A stretch of 64,000 nucleotides of DNA, from positions 7,378,001 through 7,442,000 of the forward strand of contig NC_135126.1 of assembly GCF_050908995.1 (NCBI RefSeq). The letters run 5' to 3'. The translations under genes and the position numbers were made by a program. Origin of the DNA: Andrena cerasifolii. Taxonomy: Eukaryota > Arthropoda > Insecta > Hymenoptera > Andrenidae. Positions within the stretch are counted from its first letter, which is position 1; each line of letters opens with the position of its first letter. This document shows, piece after piece, positions 39,137 to 50,760 of the stretch. Below the pieces are notes generated by a model, which did not search any database, was not told the DNA's origin, and was given only the letters and a program-made list of their open reading frames with translations.

Positions 39137-39757
39137 AGAACCTTCCTTAAAATGTAGGCCTATCTTACCTACGCTTTGTCTAAATCTATATCTTCTTTTT
39201 GGTAAAAGAAGAATTTGGTCCCCTGCTACGGAAAGACTGTAAGAATGACGCATAACACCTCTAGGGCCGGTATGAACGTGACGCGGTAGTCAGACTGTCC
39301 ATTTTCCCAATTTTTGATAACCACAAACCGAACCAACAAATTTGCTCATGAAGAATCACCACTAACATATCGAATTGACAAGCTGTGTATTTAAAAGCAG
39401 TCTAGCACACCACTTTTACCTGTCACATCGCTTATCGTTTCGACGTTGTGAAAACGAGTATTAAGATTCGAATCGTTTATTTTATTATTACGTTTAAAGA
39501 AATAGGAAAGAAGATACAATAAACAAAAGTTCCTTAAAATAATGCAAGGAAATGTGAAAAGAATAAAATAATGTTGAGAAGGAAGTTGATGTATTCAACA
39601 TCTTGTACTGATGTCGATAATTCCAATTATACTTGTTATAAAGTAATTATGTATAAGGATTGTGCAGGTGTGAAATAAAAAAATTTAATAAATTTAACCG
39701 AGAATACCTCGTCCGTGGTCGCATTCAACTTTATCGATACAGAATCGTTTACGGGAG
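39137..39757. other. Left inner flank of the insertion
   Basis: About 620 bp between MITE copy 1 and the 12.4-kb inverted-repeat-bounded segment. No gene seen. With 52181-52473 it should represent the original site into which the GGTGGCAC-flanked MITE had inserted. Confidence 0.5.
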
Positions 39758-40159
39758 CACAGACGAGGTATAGGATAGACCTATCAACCAATGCATTTTT
39801 CTGTCACCGGTTTGGGGGAGTCCTAGAACCACCTTACCATTTTTGTGTCGCATGCAACGTTACCGATGAAGCCTCGAAACAGATTGTAACGCTACGTGTG
39901 GTAGGAATTAGAATTCAAGAAGTCAGTCGAAACCCGCGATTTACAAATGATTCTGTTAGAGTAACAATTTAAAGATCGTTTTATAAACGTATTCCGTGCA
40001 ACGACCGAGAAAGAAGGATCGCAACAAAACAAGAACACATACGCCTTTTAACCTTGCCATTCTATTCAGGTTTATTTAACGCCAAACAAATTTATTTGAC
40101 ATAAAAATTTATATAAACAACAACATTATTTGTGGAAGACATGTGTTCATGAGTTCAAA

Positions 40160-40262
40160 ATCATCGAAGAAATCGACGAAATGAAATAAATCACGCAAAA
40201 CCATCGAAGAAATGCATGAAATAGAATAAATCATGTAAAACCATCGAAGAAATACCTACCTG
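40160..40262. repeat. Short tandem repeat, about three units of 40-48 bp
   Basis: Three successive variants of a unit containing ATCGAAGAAAT and AATAAATCA. Confidence 0.65.
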
Positions 40263-40278
40263 AAAGAGAATAAAATTC

Positions 40279-40450
40279 TGATTAGATGTCTAGACCGAAC
40301 CAAACTCACTGAATGTAAGTTTCGCTCGATCTGGACCCTTAAACTAGATCGTAGGCTTTAGCTTGATATCGTTTTGCAAGTCGCAATGCTTGAGAAACGT
40401 TACCAAGGAACCGGGCACACCAACGCGGAGGTACCTACGAAAGTGACCCA
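40279..40450. repeat. 172-bp dispersed repeat, copy 1
   Basis: Begins TGATTAGATGTCTAGACC and ends GAAAGTGACCCA; nearly the same sequence is at 47287-47457. TG...CA ends recall a short LTR or solo LTR. No matching flanking duplication at this copy. Confidence 0.6.
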
Positions 40451-40580
40451 TCCCGAAACAAACACCGATCCCATCCACCCTCCATTTCAATAAACTCATC
40501 GCGTCCGTCATTGCTTGCAATGAGGGAAACGATGATTTGACTCTACTATTAGTGACAACCGCGAACGCGAAAGCGAAATT

Positions 40581-40619
40581 GAAAGAGAGATAGACTGACG
40601 ATTATCGTCGATCTCTCTG
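40581..40619. repeat. Hairpin flanking the tandem array, left
   Basis: Stem AGAGAGAT / ATCTCTCT with inner GACGAT / ATCGTC pairing. A related hairpin with a paired base change lies at 46197-46232. Confidence 0.55.
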
Positions 40620-40700
40620 CACTTATACAAGGTACTCGTATTCTACATTCTACAGCATGCATGCAAGAACATCTTAGCTAGCTACCAAGCTAGCATAATT

Positions 40701-40932
40701 CTAGGCCCTCTCTAGGGCCCACGAGCTAGGCCCTCTCTAGGGCCCATGACTAGGACCCTCTCTAGGGCCTATGCCGAAGGCCCTCTCTAGGGCCCATGAT
40801 TAGGACCCTCTCTAGGGCCCACGAGCTAGGCCCTCTCTAGGGCCCATGACTAGGACCCTCTCTAGGGCCTATGCCGAAGGCCCTCTCTAGGGCCCCTGTT
40901 CTGGGCCCTCTCTAGGGCCCACAAGCTAGGTC
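40701..40932. repeat. Palindromic 25-bp minisatellite, copy 1
   Basis: About nine monomers, each with the near-palindrome GGCCCTCTCTAGGGCC followed by variable spacers (CACGAG, CATGACT, TATGCCGA). The same spacer order recurs in the other units. Confidence 0.9.
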
Positions 40933-42400
40933 CGTTCTAGGACCTAGAATACCAAGCAGCTGAAAATTGAAGCTAATCGAAAATTTTACTTTACTTTCGC
41001 GATGAAAAAGCAATTAGAGCACCGGTGCTCTGGACAAATTTCCGATACGCAAAAGGTTGATTTTACTTTCGCGACGAAAAATCAACACGAGCTTTCGTGC
41101 TCTGTATAAATCATAGATCCGCAAAAATTTGACTGTAAATTCGCGGTAATAAAACTCTACACAAGAGCCGCGGCGCTCTTGAAAATATATGGACGCGAAA
41201 AAAGCGTGGACTCTACGATCGCATTACCGGCGACCATAAAAGATCTTGCTAGAATGCAAGATTGTTAGGAAGACTAGTTTCATTGAGACCCATTTCAAAA
41301 AATTTCGCGGTGACTCTACTTGACTCGATCGATCCGATTATTTTACGAATTATTATTAATCGATATAAAATTGTAAGAATCGCGAGCAACAATTGTATTG
41401 ATTTATTTTATTTTTTATTTTGAGACAGACACATGCATGTCACTATCTACGAGTACCTTGTATGGTCAGCTCAATCGATGCTGCTCTTTCGAACACACAT
41501 GCATAACGTTTAGTGGCGCATCTTATATAATTGGCATTAGTTTCGGGAACATTTCTACGATATTTCGTGAATATGGTTTAGAAAAGGACCACGCCATAAG
41601 GCTACTGCCTAGACGCCCTAGACCATATTCGCGAAATATTGCATAAGAGTTCCCCAAACGAATACCGACCATGTGAAAAGGGCCTCTGCATGTCGTGCAT
41701 TTGTGTTGGAACGGCCAGAATCGAAAGAGCTAAGTAGCTGTACTACATGCACCCCCATTCAAAGAATTATAAAATGACTCACCGTTCGCTGTCATCATCG
41801 GTACTGCATCTCTGCAAACTCGTAACCCTCTGACCAGCATCCCTGAGACCAGCTCCCCTCTGATCACCATCCGTCTGACCAGCATCCCTCTGACCAGCAG
41901 CTCCCAGACGAGCACCCCTCAACTCAGCCCCAGCTTAGCTCTCAACGTTGCAGCTGCAGTTGGACTCGTGCATGACTCTACTTTCGCGGTGAAAAAGTTA
42001 TTAGAGCACCGGTGCTCTCGACTAGCTTTACTTGCGCAAAAACACTGACTCTACGATCGCATTACGGGCGATCACAAACACTATAACTCAAACCGACAAT
42101 TTATATTTAAACAGCAACTTTTAGCGCTCCTGTTTATTAAACGCGCACATTTCATCTATTTCACATTTCATCTATTTCACATTCCTTAGTTTCTGAATGT
42201 GTTTTTGTTGGGTAAGGTCTTTTTGCATGCATTATGTAGGAAGCTTATCCTACCAAATGCATTGCGTGCCTTAGGTATGATGCTTTTCCTTCCAAAATGC
42301 ACGCACAAAGATTACGACCCACTTATACAAGGTACTCGTATTCTACATTCTACGGCATGCATGCAAGTACATCTTAGCTAGCTACCAAGCTAGCATAATT

Positions 42401-42632
42401 CTAGGCCCTCTCTAGGGCCCACGAGCTAGGCCCTCTCTAGGGCCCATGACTAGGACCCTCTCTAGGGCCTATGCCGAAGGCCCTCTCTAGGGCCCATGAT
42501 TAGGACCCTCTCTAGGGCCCACGAGCTAGGCCCTCTCTAGGGCCCATGACTAGGACCCTCTCTAGGGCCTATGCAGAAGGCCCTCTCTAGGGCCCCTGTT
42601 CTGGGCCCTCTCTAGGGCCCACAAGCTAGGTC
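42401..42632. repeat. Palindromic 25-bp minisatellite, copy 2
   Basis: Same order of nine monomers as in unit 1, with a single-base difference (TATGCAGA in place of TATGCCGA). Confidence 0.9.
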
Positions 42633-44100
42633 CGTTCTAGGACCTAGAATACCAAGCAGCTGAAAATTGAAGCTAATCGAAAATTTTACTTTACTTTCGC
42701 GATGAAAAAGCAATTAGAGCACCGGTGCTCTGGACAAATTTCCGATACGCAAAAGGTTGATTTTACTTTCGCGACGAAAAATCAACACGAGCTTTCGTGC
42801 TCTGTATAAATCATAGATCCGCAAAAATTTGACTGTAAATTCGCGGTAATAAAACTCTACACAAGAGCCGCGGCGCTCTTGAAAATATATGGACGCGAAA
42901 AAAGCGTGGACTCTACGATCGCATTACCGGCGACCATAAAAGATCTTGCTAGAATGCAAGATTGTTAGGAAGACTAGTTTCATTGAGACCCATTTCAAAA
43001 AATTTCGCGGTGACTCTACTTGACTCGATCGATCCGATTATTTTACGAATTATTATTAATCGATATAAAATTGTAAGAATCGCGAGCAACAATTGTATTG
43101 ATTTATTTTATTTTTTATTTTGAGACAGACACATGCATGTCACTATCTACGAGTACCTTGTATGGTCAGCTCAATCGATGCTGCTCTTTCGAACACACAT
43201 GCATAACGTTTAGTGGCGCATCTTATATAATTGGCATTAGTTTCGGGAACATTTCTACGATATTTCGTGAATATGGTTTAGAAAAGGACCACGCCATAAG
43301 GCTACTGCCTAGACGCCCTAGACCATATTCGCGAAATATTGCATAAGAGTTCCCCAAACGAATACCGACCATGTGAAAAGGGCCTCTGCATGTCGTGCAT
43401 TTGTGTTGGAACGGCCAGAATCGAAAGAGCTAAGTAGCTGTACTACATGCACCCCCATTCAAAGAATTATAAAATGACTCACCGTTCGCTGTCATCATCG
43501 GTACTGCATCTCTGCAAACTCGTAACCCTCTGACCAGCATCCCTGAGACCAGCTCCCCTCTGATCACCATCCGTCTGACCAGCATCCCTCTGACCAGCAG
43601 CTCCCAGACGAGCACCCCTCAACTCAGCCCCAGCTTAGCTCTCAACGTTGCAGCTGCAGTTGGACTCGTGCATGACTCTACTTTCGCGGTGAAAAAGTTA
43701 TTAGAGCACCGGTGCTCTCGACTAGCTTTACTTGCGCAAAAACACTGACTCTACGATCGCATTACGGGCGATCACAAACACTATAACTCAAACCGACAAT
43801 TTATATTTAAACAGCAACTTTTAGCGCTCCTGTTTATTAAACGCGCACATTTCATCTATTTCACATTTCATCTATTTCACATTCCTTAGTTTCTGAATGT
43901 GTTTTTGTTGGGTAAGGTCTTTTTGCATGCATTATGTAGGAAGCTTATCCTACCAAATGCATTGCGTGCCTTAGGTATGATGCTTTTCCTTCCAAAATGC
44001 ACGCACAAAGATTACGACCCACTTATACAAGGTACTCGTATTCTACATTCTACGGCATGCATGCAAGTACATCTTAGCTAGCTACCAAGCTAGCATAATT

Positions 44101-44357
44101 CTAGGCCCTCTCTAGGGCCCACGAGCTAGGCCCTCTCTAGGGCCCATGACTAGGACCCTCTCTAGGGCCTATGCCGAAGGCCCTCTCTAGGGCCCATGAC
44201 TAGGACCCTCTCTAGGGCCCATGATTAGGACCCTCTCTAGGGCCCACGAGCTAGGCCCTCTCTAGGGCCCATGACTAGGACCCTCTCTAGGGCCTATGCC
44301 GAAGGCCCTCTCTAGGGCCCCTGTTCTGGGCCCTCTCTAGGGCCCACAAGCTAGGTC
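44101..44357. repeat. Palindromic 25-bp minisatellite, copy 3
   Basis: Ten monomers; the extra one explains the longer third interval. Confidence 0.9.
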
Positions 44358-45597
44358 CTTTCTAGGACCTAGAATACCAAGCAGCTGAAAATTGAAGCTA
44401 ATCGAAAATTTTACTTTACTTTCGCGATGAAAAAGCAATTAGAGCACCGGTGCTCTGGACAAATTTCCGATACGCAAAAGGTTGACTTTACTTTCGCGAC
44501 GAAAAATCAACACGAGCTCCCGTGCTCTGTATAAATCATAGATCCGCAAAAATTTGACTGTAAATTCGCGGTAATAAAACTCTACACAAGAGCCGCGGCG
44601 CTCTTGAAAATATATGGACGCGAAAAAAGCGTGGACTCTACGATCGCATTACCGGCGACCATAAAAGATCTTGCTAGAATGCAAGATTGTTAGGAAGACT
44701 AGTTTCATTGAGACCCATTTCAAAAAATTTCGCGGTGACTCTACTTGACTCGATCGATCCGATTATTTTACGAATTATTATTAATCGATATAAAATTGTA
44801 AGAATCGCGAGCAACAATTGTATTGATTTATTTTATTTTTTATTTTGAGACAGACACATGCATGTCACTATCTACGAGTACCTTGTATGGTCAGCTCAAT
44901 CGATGCTGCTCTTTCGAACACACATGCATAACGTTTAGTGGCGCATCTTATATAATTGGCATTAGTTTCGGGAACATTTCTACGATATTTCGTGAATATG
45001 GTTTAGAAAAGGACCACGCCATAAGGCTACTGCCTAGACGCCCTAGACCATATTCGCGAAATATTGCATAAGAGTTCCCCAAACGAATACCGACCATGTG
45101 AAAAGGGCCTCTGCATGTCGTGCATTTGTGTTGGAACGGCCAGAATCGAAAGAGCTAAGTAGCTGTACTACATGCACCCCCATTCAAAGAATTATAAAAT
45201 GACTCACCGTTCGCTGTCATCATCGGTACTGCATCTCTGCAAACTCGTAACCCTCTGACCAGCATCCCTGAGACCAGCTCCCCTCTGATCACCATCCGTC
45301 TGACCAGCATCCCTCTGACCAGCAGCTCCCAGACGAGCACCCCTCAACTCAGCCCCAGCTTAGCTCTCAACGTTGCAGCTGCAGTTGGACTCGTGCATGA
45401 CTCTACTTTCGCGGTGAAAAAGTTATTAGAGCACCGGTGCTCTCGACTAGCTTTACTTGCGCAAAAACACTGACTCTACGATCGCATTACGGGCGATCAC
45501 AAACACTATAACTGAAACAGACAATTTGTATTTAAACAAGTTCGAAAAAATTTCCTTTAAATTGCAAGGTGTCACGCAATTCAGACTTTGAGAAAAA

Positions 45598-45870
45598 TTT
45601 CCAGCAGCCACATTGGGCGCTCAATGAATTCTGATTCTGTCTGATAGAAAAAAGGAGTGGCCTCTTCGGGCGTTTAAGGTTTTTCAATCTTAATGTATGG
45701 AAGGAGTAGCCTTTTTGGGCGCCTAATGCTTTTTAATTCTAATGTACCATCATCAGGTCTCATCCTTTTTAATGTTAATTAAAAAATACAGCAGCCTGTT
45801 TAGGCGCATGATAATTCCGAATTGTAAAAGGAAATAGAAGCAGCCTCATCAGGCGCTAATGGCATGGAAT
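45598..45870. repeat. Five imperfect repeats with GCC-N6-GGCGC core
   Basis: Core variants CAGCCACATTGGGCGC, GTGGCCTCTTCGGGCG, GTAGCCTTTTTGGGCGCC, CAGCCTGTTTAGGCGC and CAGCCTCATCAGGCGC occur at irregular 50-80-bp spacing, mostly followed by a TAATG-like stretch. Confidence 0.65.
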
Positions 45871-46101
45871 GCCAGAAAAATTCCAATTCTACTCTAAAGT
45901 GTTAGTAAACCCTAACCCAGATCTAATTCTTCCCTGAAACTAGCAACGAATCTCTTAGTGAATTCTTTATTAAAGAATTCACCAGAGAAAACCTCGGCGA
46001 ATCCCTCGGCGAATGTTTCGATGATGCGCTTAAAACTGGACTTGCCTGGCTAAATTTTCTAAGTTTCGCAGCACACATATACACTATACTTCGTTATACT
46101 A

Positions 46102-46188
46102 ACCCTTTGGACTGTGATTGCGGTATAAGGTAAAAAACTACTAAAATTATTTCCAAAGACTTTACTTTAAAGTCCAAAGGGTTAGCAT
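46102..46188. mobile_element. Tiny MITE of about 87 bp
   Basis: Ends CTAACCCTTTGGACT and AGTCCAAAGGGTTAG are exact inverted repeats. The CCCTTTG-type ends next to TAA/TTA would fit a decayed piggyBac-like element, but this is tentative. Confidence 0.6.
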
Positions 46189-46196
46189 GCGCGCGT

Positions 46197-46232
46197 AAGA
46201 AAGATAGACGAGAGGTTCTCGTCGATCTTTCT
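46197..46232. repeat. Hairpin flanking the tandem array, right
   Basis: Stem AGAAAGAT / ATCTTTCT and GACGAGA / TCTCGTC, related to the hairpin at 40581-40619. Confidence 0.55.
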
Positions 46233-47286
46233 ACACATATGCCATTACAATTTCTTTCGCATATTTTAGAGGCACGCTTGCACTGGTTTCAAGTGACAAA
46301 TAGACGCTAAGTATCTCATTGCAGAGATAGAAAAAGAATTGAAAAACGGACACGGATTCGCCGTCGTGAGAGATCTCGAGCTGCTCGATACACTCACGCA
46401 TTGCAGTTGCACAGACAAAACGCTAATACGCGACCACCATTCATCCAGCCCCCCATTAACGGGAGTTCCCCACTAGGGGCCGCGCCTGAGGGGTCAGACT
46501 CACAGCAGCCCGCCTCACAATTAAATCACATGCAGCTGCAATACGCGCTCCCATCACAAAGCCGACAATTTGCACAGGCGAGTGTATCGTGCCCGAGCAT
46601 CTTGTGCTAATTCAAGATCTCTCCCGAGAGCGAATTATATTACCGGAAAAAAAGAAAAGAGAATTGAAAGTAGGAAATAGAAAATACACTATGACAAGTC
46701 TGTAAAAGTATACTAAATGCGAAACGACACGGTGCACGGTGAAGCTAATTGTAAGCAAAAGCAAAGGTAAAAGGCGTCACTCTCAACAAGCAAGCGTACC
46801 TCTACCCTTAAATCTAGCCTATCGCACTCTTTACAATGAGCCCTAGTGGCATAATCTATTGCAAATATGCACTTGCGTAACTTTCGAGGGATATGCGAAA
46901 GCTAAGAATCTCCCGATTGAGATTGCAAAAGAGACTAAACGACTAAAGGACCGAAAGGCGCGGCGCGACGCGAACATTCACCCTCGATCCACCGAAATTT
47001 CGTTTCTACATGGCATGCTCCATATCACGACTTTACACAGCCATGGCGAGCGTGACCGAGAACGAGAACTGTCGCACATCTTCGTCTAACAATGGTCCTC
47101 TGTGTAAAGCCGTAATAAGTTGTACCCAGCACAGCCGGCCTATGAAGGGCGAGAACACCATGCGCGAAATAGAAATCAGTGATCGAAGGCGAATTGTATT
47201 TCTAGAAGGGTGTGTTTGGCACTCTTATATTTAAAAAGAACGAGGCGGAACAAAAGCTTATCGCTCAAAGTACGCAAGTGCATTTC
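46233..47286. other. Non-repetitive stretch inside the insertion
   Basis: About 1 kb, less AT-rich than its surroundings. Short plus-strand frames at 46401-46610 (69 codons, Gln/Pro/Ser-rich) and 46859-47234 could be eroded transposon protein remnants; no family recognised. Confidence 0.4.
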
Positions 47287-47457
47287 TGAATAGATGTCCA
47301 GACCGAACCAAACTCACCGAATGTAAGTTTGGCTTGATCTGGACCCTTAAACTAGATCGTAGGCTTCAGCTTGACAACGTTTTGCAAGACGCAATGCATT
47401 GGAAAACGTTACCAAGTCCAGGCACACCAACGCGGAGGTACCTACGAAAGTGACCCA
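47287..47457. repeat. 171-bp dispersed repeat, copy 2
   Basis: Near-identical to 40279-40450. Flanked on both sides by TTTC, a possible 4-bp target-site duplication, with TG...CA ends. Confidence 0.6.
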
Positions 47458-47874
47458 TTTCTACGAAATATTTCTGGTCCATATTCGACCAATGCATTTT
47501 TGAAAATTTGGAAAAATTCTTACGACTAAAGTTCTTAAATTAAAACTTAATGGACTCTAGGACTATGGCTAGTTAAAACTAAGCACATGTGCAAGTTCTT
47601 CCGCGATGTATAAAATTTGTAGGTTTAGTGGCTTAAAGTTATTTTTATGCAAGGGAGAAAGAAATTTAAGTTCATATAGCAGCCACTTTGGCGGCAGTCA
47701 TTTATTATTATACTGTTATTTTATAAAGGCACCATTTGAGGTCGAGATATCAGGTGGTAAGAGTGGCAATTTTTGATTTCTCGTAATATTACTACCAGTG
47801 TGTCTTAATATTTAGCACATGCAACGGGCAAGCAAAACTAGCGAGCATAATAACCAAGTAGTACCAAAAATTAC

Positions 47875-48075
47875 TGTCGTTGTTTATTACGAGAATCTAA
47901 TGACTCGAATGTAATTACTGTTAAGAGAGAAGATTTGAAAGAACTCGCACGAAAGAGTTCAACTTCAGAAATGTAACTCGTATTCGATACATTAAGCATC
48001 CGGAATGATTGTGAAATTAAAGAAAAGCAGTTTAGAATGTTTGAAACGCGATATTAAAACTCCTATCGCGAATTT
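47875..48075. repeat. Diverged duplication, copy A
   Basis: Matches 49978-50175 in order and orientation (shared ATCTAATGACTCGAATGTAA and ATTAAGCATC...GAATGATTGTG), about 2.1 kb apart. Confidence 0.65.
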
Positions 48076-48239
48076 AAAATTTATTCATTGTATTTTTCTA
48101 CGTGTATTAAACATTTGGAAGTACACGCATTAAATTTTACTATTCGCGAGTACTAAGTACGTATTCGTGGTCACTATGCTCGCTACAGTAATCATTATGT
48201 TCGATAGCATACAGAAAAATTCAAAGAATGAAAAAGTAT

Positions 48240-49640
48240 CACTCACCGTTCGTTGAAAATAGTCTCACTGACAAGCATCCCCTTTTAGCAGTAGCTATTC
48301 GATCTGCAGGCGAATGTCCAGCAGTTGCAGGGTCAGTACCCCATAGAATGTGTCACACTTTCAAATATGTCACATTACTTTCGCGATGAAAAAGCAATAG
48401 GAGCACTGGTGCTCTGAATTAATTCTAGATGCGTTAAAACACTGACTTTACGTTCGCGTTCACATTACTAATACGCAGGGCCACTGTGCACTATCGAATA
48501 CTTTATCGCGAAATAAGCACTGATTCTACAATCGCATTGCACACGATTACAAAAGCAGTTCATGTTTTTAAACATATCTCAACAGTGGAAAGATATGTTC
48601 GGACTCGAGTAAAGCGTTTCCAAAATAGTCCTCTAGGTACTGAGTGTAATGTAGTGGAATCTCGTTGAACGATCTCCCACATAGTCCAGTTATCGATGAA
48701 ATTTATGCAGGAATCGAGAAATCACGAAATAATATGTACACGCACTCACTGATGCGATCACCGTCGCGAGTAAAGTCGAACTGACAGAGGTGACACCGCT
48801 TGGCAATGTTGTGACGTAGGGGTTGTTGGCGGTGTTATGGCGCTCGACCGACTCCCAGCTAACTGGAAATTCGTCAAGGCCAGAAATAATTTTATGTAGA
48901 CACAGTAATTCCACGATGAAAAATCACTTAGAGCACCGGTGCTTTCACTTAAATAGTTCTGTATGCGCAAAACATTGACTCTGCACTCGCGTCCACACAG
49001 TGCTCTATGAAATACTTTATCGCGAAATATGTACTGACTCTAAAATCGCATTGCACGCGGTCACAAAAGCACATCACGTTTCTAAACATCTCTCAGCAGT
49101 GGGAAGTAGTGTTCGGGCTCGCGTAAAATGTTTCCATAAAGGCATCTTGGTATTGAGTGTAATGCAGCAGAATCTTGTTAAACGGCCTCATACATAGTCC
49201 AGTAATCGATGAAATTGATGCACGAATCGAGAAATCACGAAATAATATGCAGGTACATTCACTGATCCGATCGCTGCCGCGGTTGAAGTCGAACTGTCAG
49301 CTTACACCTTTCGTGAATGTTGTCACATTGGTAGAGGTTGCTGTCGACCTCAACTGTTTCCCATGGAAGTTGAAATTTCACAAAGGCCGGAAATAATTCT
49401 ATATCGCAATGTCCATTGCGAAATATGTACTTTTCGCAGCTGCAGCCATGCACCCTGCTCTTTCTATGTATACATATATGTCTTTCAAAGTTGAGGAGAT
49501 GTGATCGGACTCGAGTACAGTGTTTTCAAAAAAGTCTTCCAGATACTTATTTTTAGTGTATTGCAGTAGAATCTGGACGATCGACCTCCCACATATTCCA
49601 GTAATCGATGGAAATAATACATTAAGATAGGTATACCATG
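48240..49640. repeat. Degenerate repeats of about 515 bp
   Basis: Three successive diverged copies (about 48360, 48900, 49486 onward) share ATGAAAAAGCAAT, the AGAGCACCGGTGCTCT palindrome or variants, ATCGCATTGCACACGATTAC and GTCCAGTAATCGATGAAAT. A fourth fragment is at 51250-51520. The modules also occur in the 1.7-kb unit, so these are older relatives. Confidence 0.7.
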
Positions 49641-49977
49641 GCATTTTAAATGTTCATCCGTCCGATCCGTCCTCCGACTTTGGTGAACGTCGTTATTGAA
49701 CTCCATTATTTCACATATCTTGAGAATTCCACATTACTTTATTTTATATATTTATACATGTGGAAGGAAGGGAAGGAATGATTTATTCAAACATTTCGAG
49801 TTACATTTATTTTTACATTATATCAAAGTATTACTATTTAAAGAAATTCTTGTATCTATCTACTTATTTAGGATATTTGACAATCGCAGCAATCGCATCG
49901 GCTCTGTTCTCACCAATTACCAGGTCTCACTACGAGGAGGTCGCAGCGTTTCGAGGCCCGTAGAGAGACTGCCTATT

Positions 49978-50175
49978 TATGTTTTATTCAGAAAATCTAA
50001 TGACTCGAATGTAATAACTATTAATAAGAGAAGATTCATAAAACTCATATGAAATATTTAAACTTGAGAAGCGTAACTTGCATGCAAAACATTAAGCATC
50101 TCGAATGATTGTGAAATTAAAGAAAAATTGTTTAGAATGTTTAAAACGCGATACTAAAACTTTTATCTAGAATTT
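49978..50175. repeat. Diverged duplication, copy B
   Basis: Partner of 47875-48075. Confidence 0.65.
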
Positions 50176-50311
50176 AATACATATATATATATAATCGTTT
50201 TATTCGGTAGCATGTAGAAAGATTGAACGAGTTGAAAAGTTGCACTGCTATCTCTGCAGATCGCCCCCCCCCCAAGAGTAATAAAATAGAAAATATTATG
50301 ACATTGTGTAT

Positions 50312-50455
50312 AATTCTGTATAAATAATTAATGTGAATTTAATTATTTATACAGAATTATAATTAATGTGAATTTAATTATTTATACAGAATTATAATTA
50401 ATGCGAATTTAATTATTTATACAGAATTATAATTAATGTGAATTTAATTATTTAG
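50312..50455. repeat. 35-bp tandem repeat, four units
   Basis: Unit contains AATGTGAATTTAATTATTTA then TACAGAATTATAATT; units differ by one base or so. Confidence 0.9.
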
Positions 50456-50529
50456 GTTACAGTATCAGATTGAGATATTAAAACATAAGTTACAAGCAAA
50501 TTTTAAATCTTGTGAAAGAGGGTTAAAAA

Positions 50530-50760
50530 ATGTACTTATGTACTTTTACATATTTCGCCCCCTCCAAGAAAGGCTCCTGAATCCGCCTCTCCAGGTGGCT
50601 CGGCTGCATCGGGGGGAGGGGGATGGACCCGAGTTGAAACCCTGACCAGGTCCTCAGCAAGTCCAGGAAGTCCAGGAAGTCCAGTAGGTCCAGGTAGCTC
50701 GGCAACTGCAGGGTCCCCGGAGGTCCTCCAGGCCCGGAAGACCGACGACGACTGAGTACA
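50530..50760. other. GC-rich patch with short tandem GTCCAGGAA repeats
   Basis: Locally GC-rich island in AT-rich DNA. It contains tandem AAGTCCAGG-type units. Not assigned to a gene. Confidence 0.5.

Larger units (their letters stand above)
40621..45539. repeat. Three tandem copies of a 1.7-kb unit
   Basis: Units start at about 40621, 42321 and 44027; spacing of equivalent points is 1700 and 1725 bp, and the third copy ends early at about 45539 where it diverges. Copies are almost identical. The 25-bp length difference equals one minisatellite monomer. Each unit carries a minisatellite, three GAGC...GCTC-type hairpins, a 21-bp-arm hairpin (41560-41580 with 41619-41639 in copy 1), CT-rich CCCTCTGACCAGCAT repeats and a conserved module ACTTTCGCG...AGAGCACCGGTGCTCT. 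An 82-codon and a 61-codon frame repeat identically but look non-coding. Confidence 0.9.

Noticed and set aside
40701..40932. CRISPR-like array of regular short repeats
   Set aside because: Eukaryotic context, 25-bp direct minisatellite with conserved tiny spacers and no cas genes.
41398..41646. 82-codon open frame conserved identically in three tandem copies (also 43098 and 44823)
   Set aside because: Identity reflects recent tandem duplication of DNA. The frame overlaps a hairpin and shows no protein family features.
46401..47234. Possible gag-like remnant frames
   Set aside because: Low-complexity Gln/Pro/Ser composition only; no zinc knuckle, protease or polymerase motifs.
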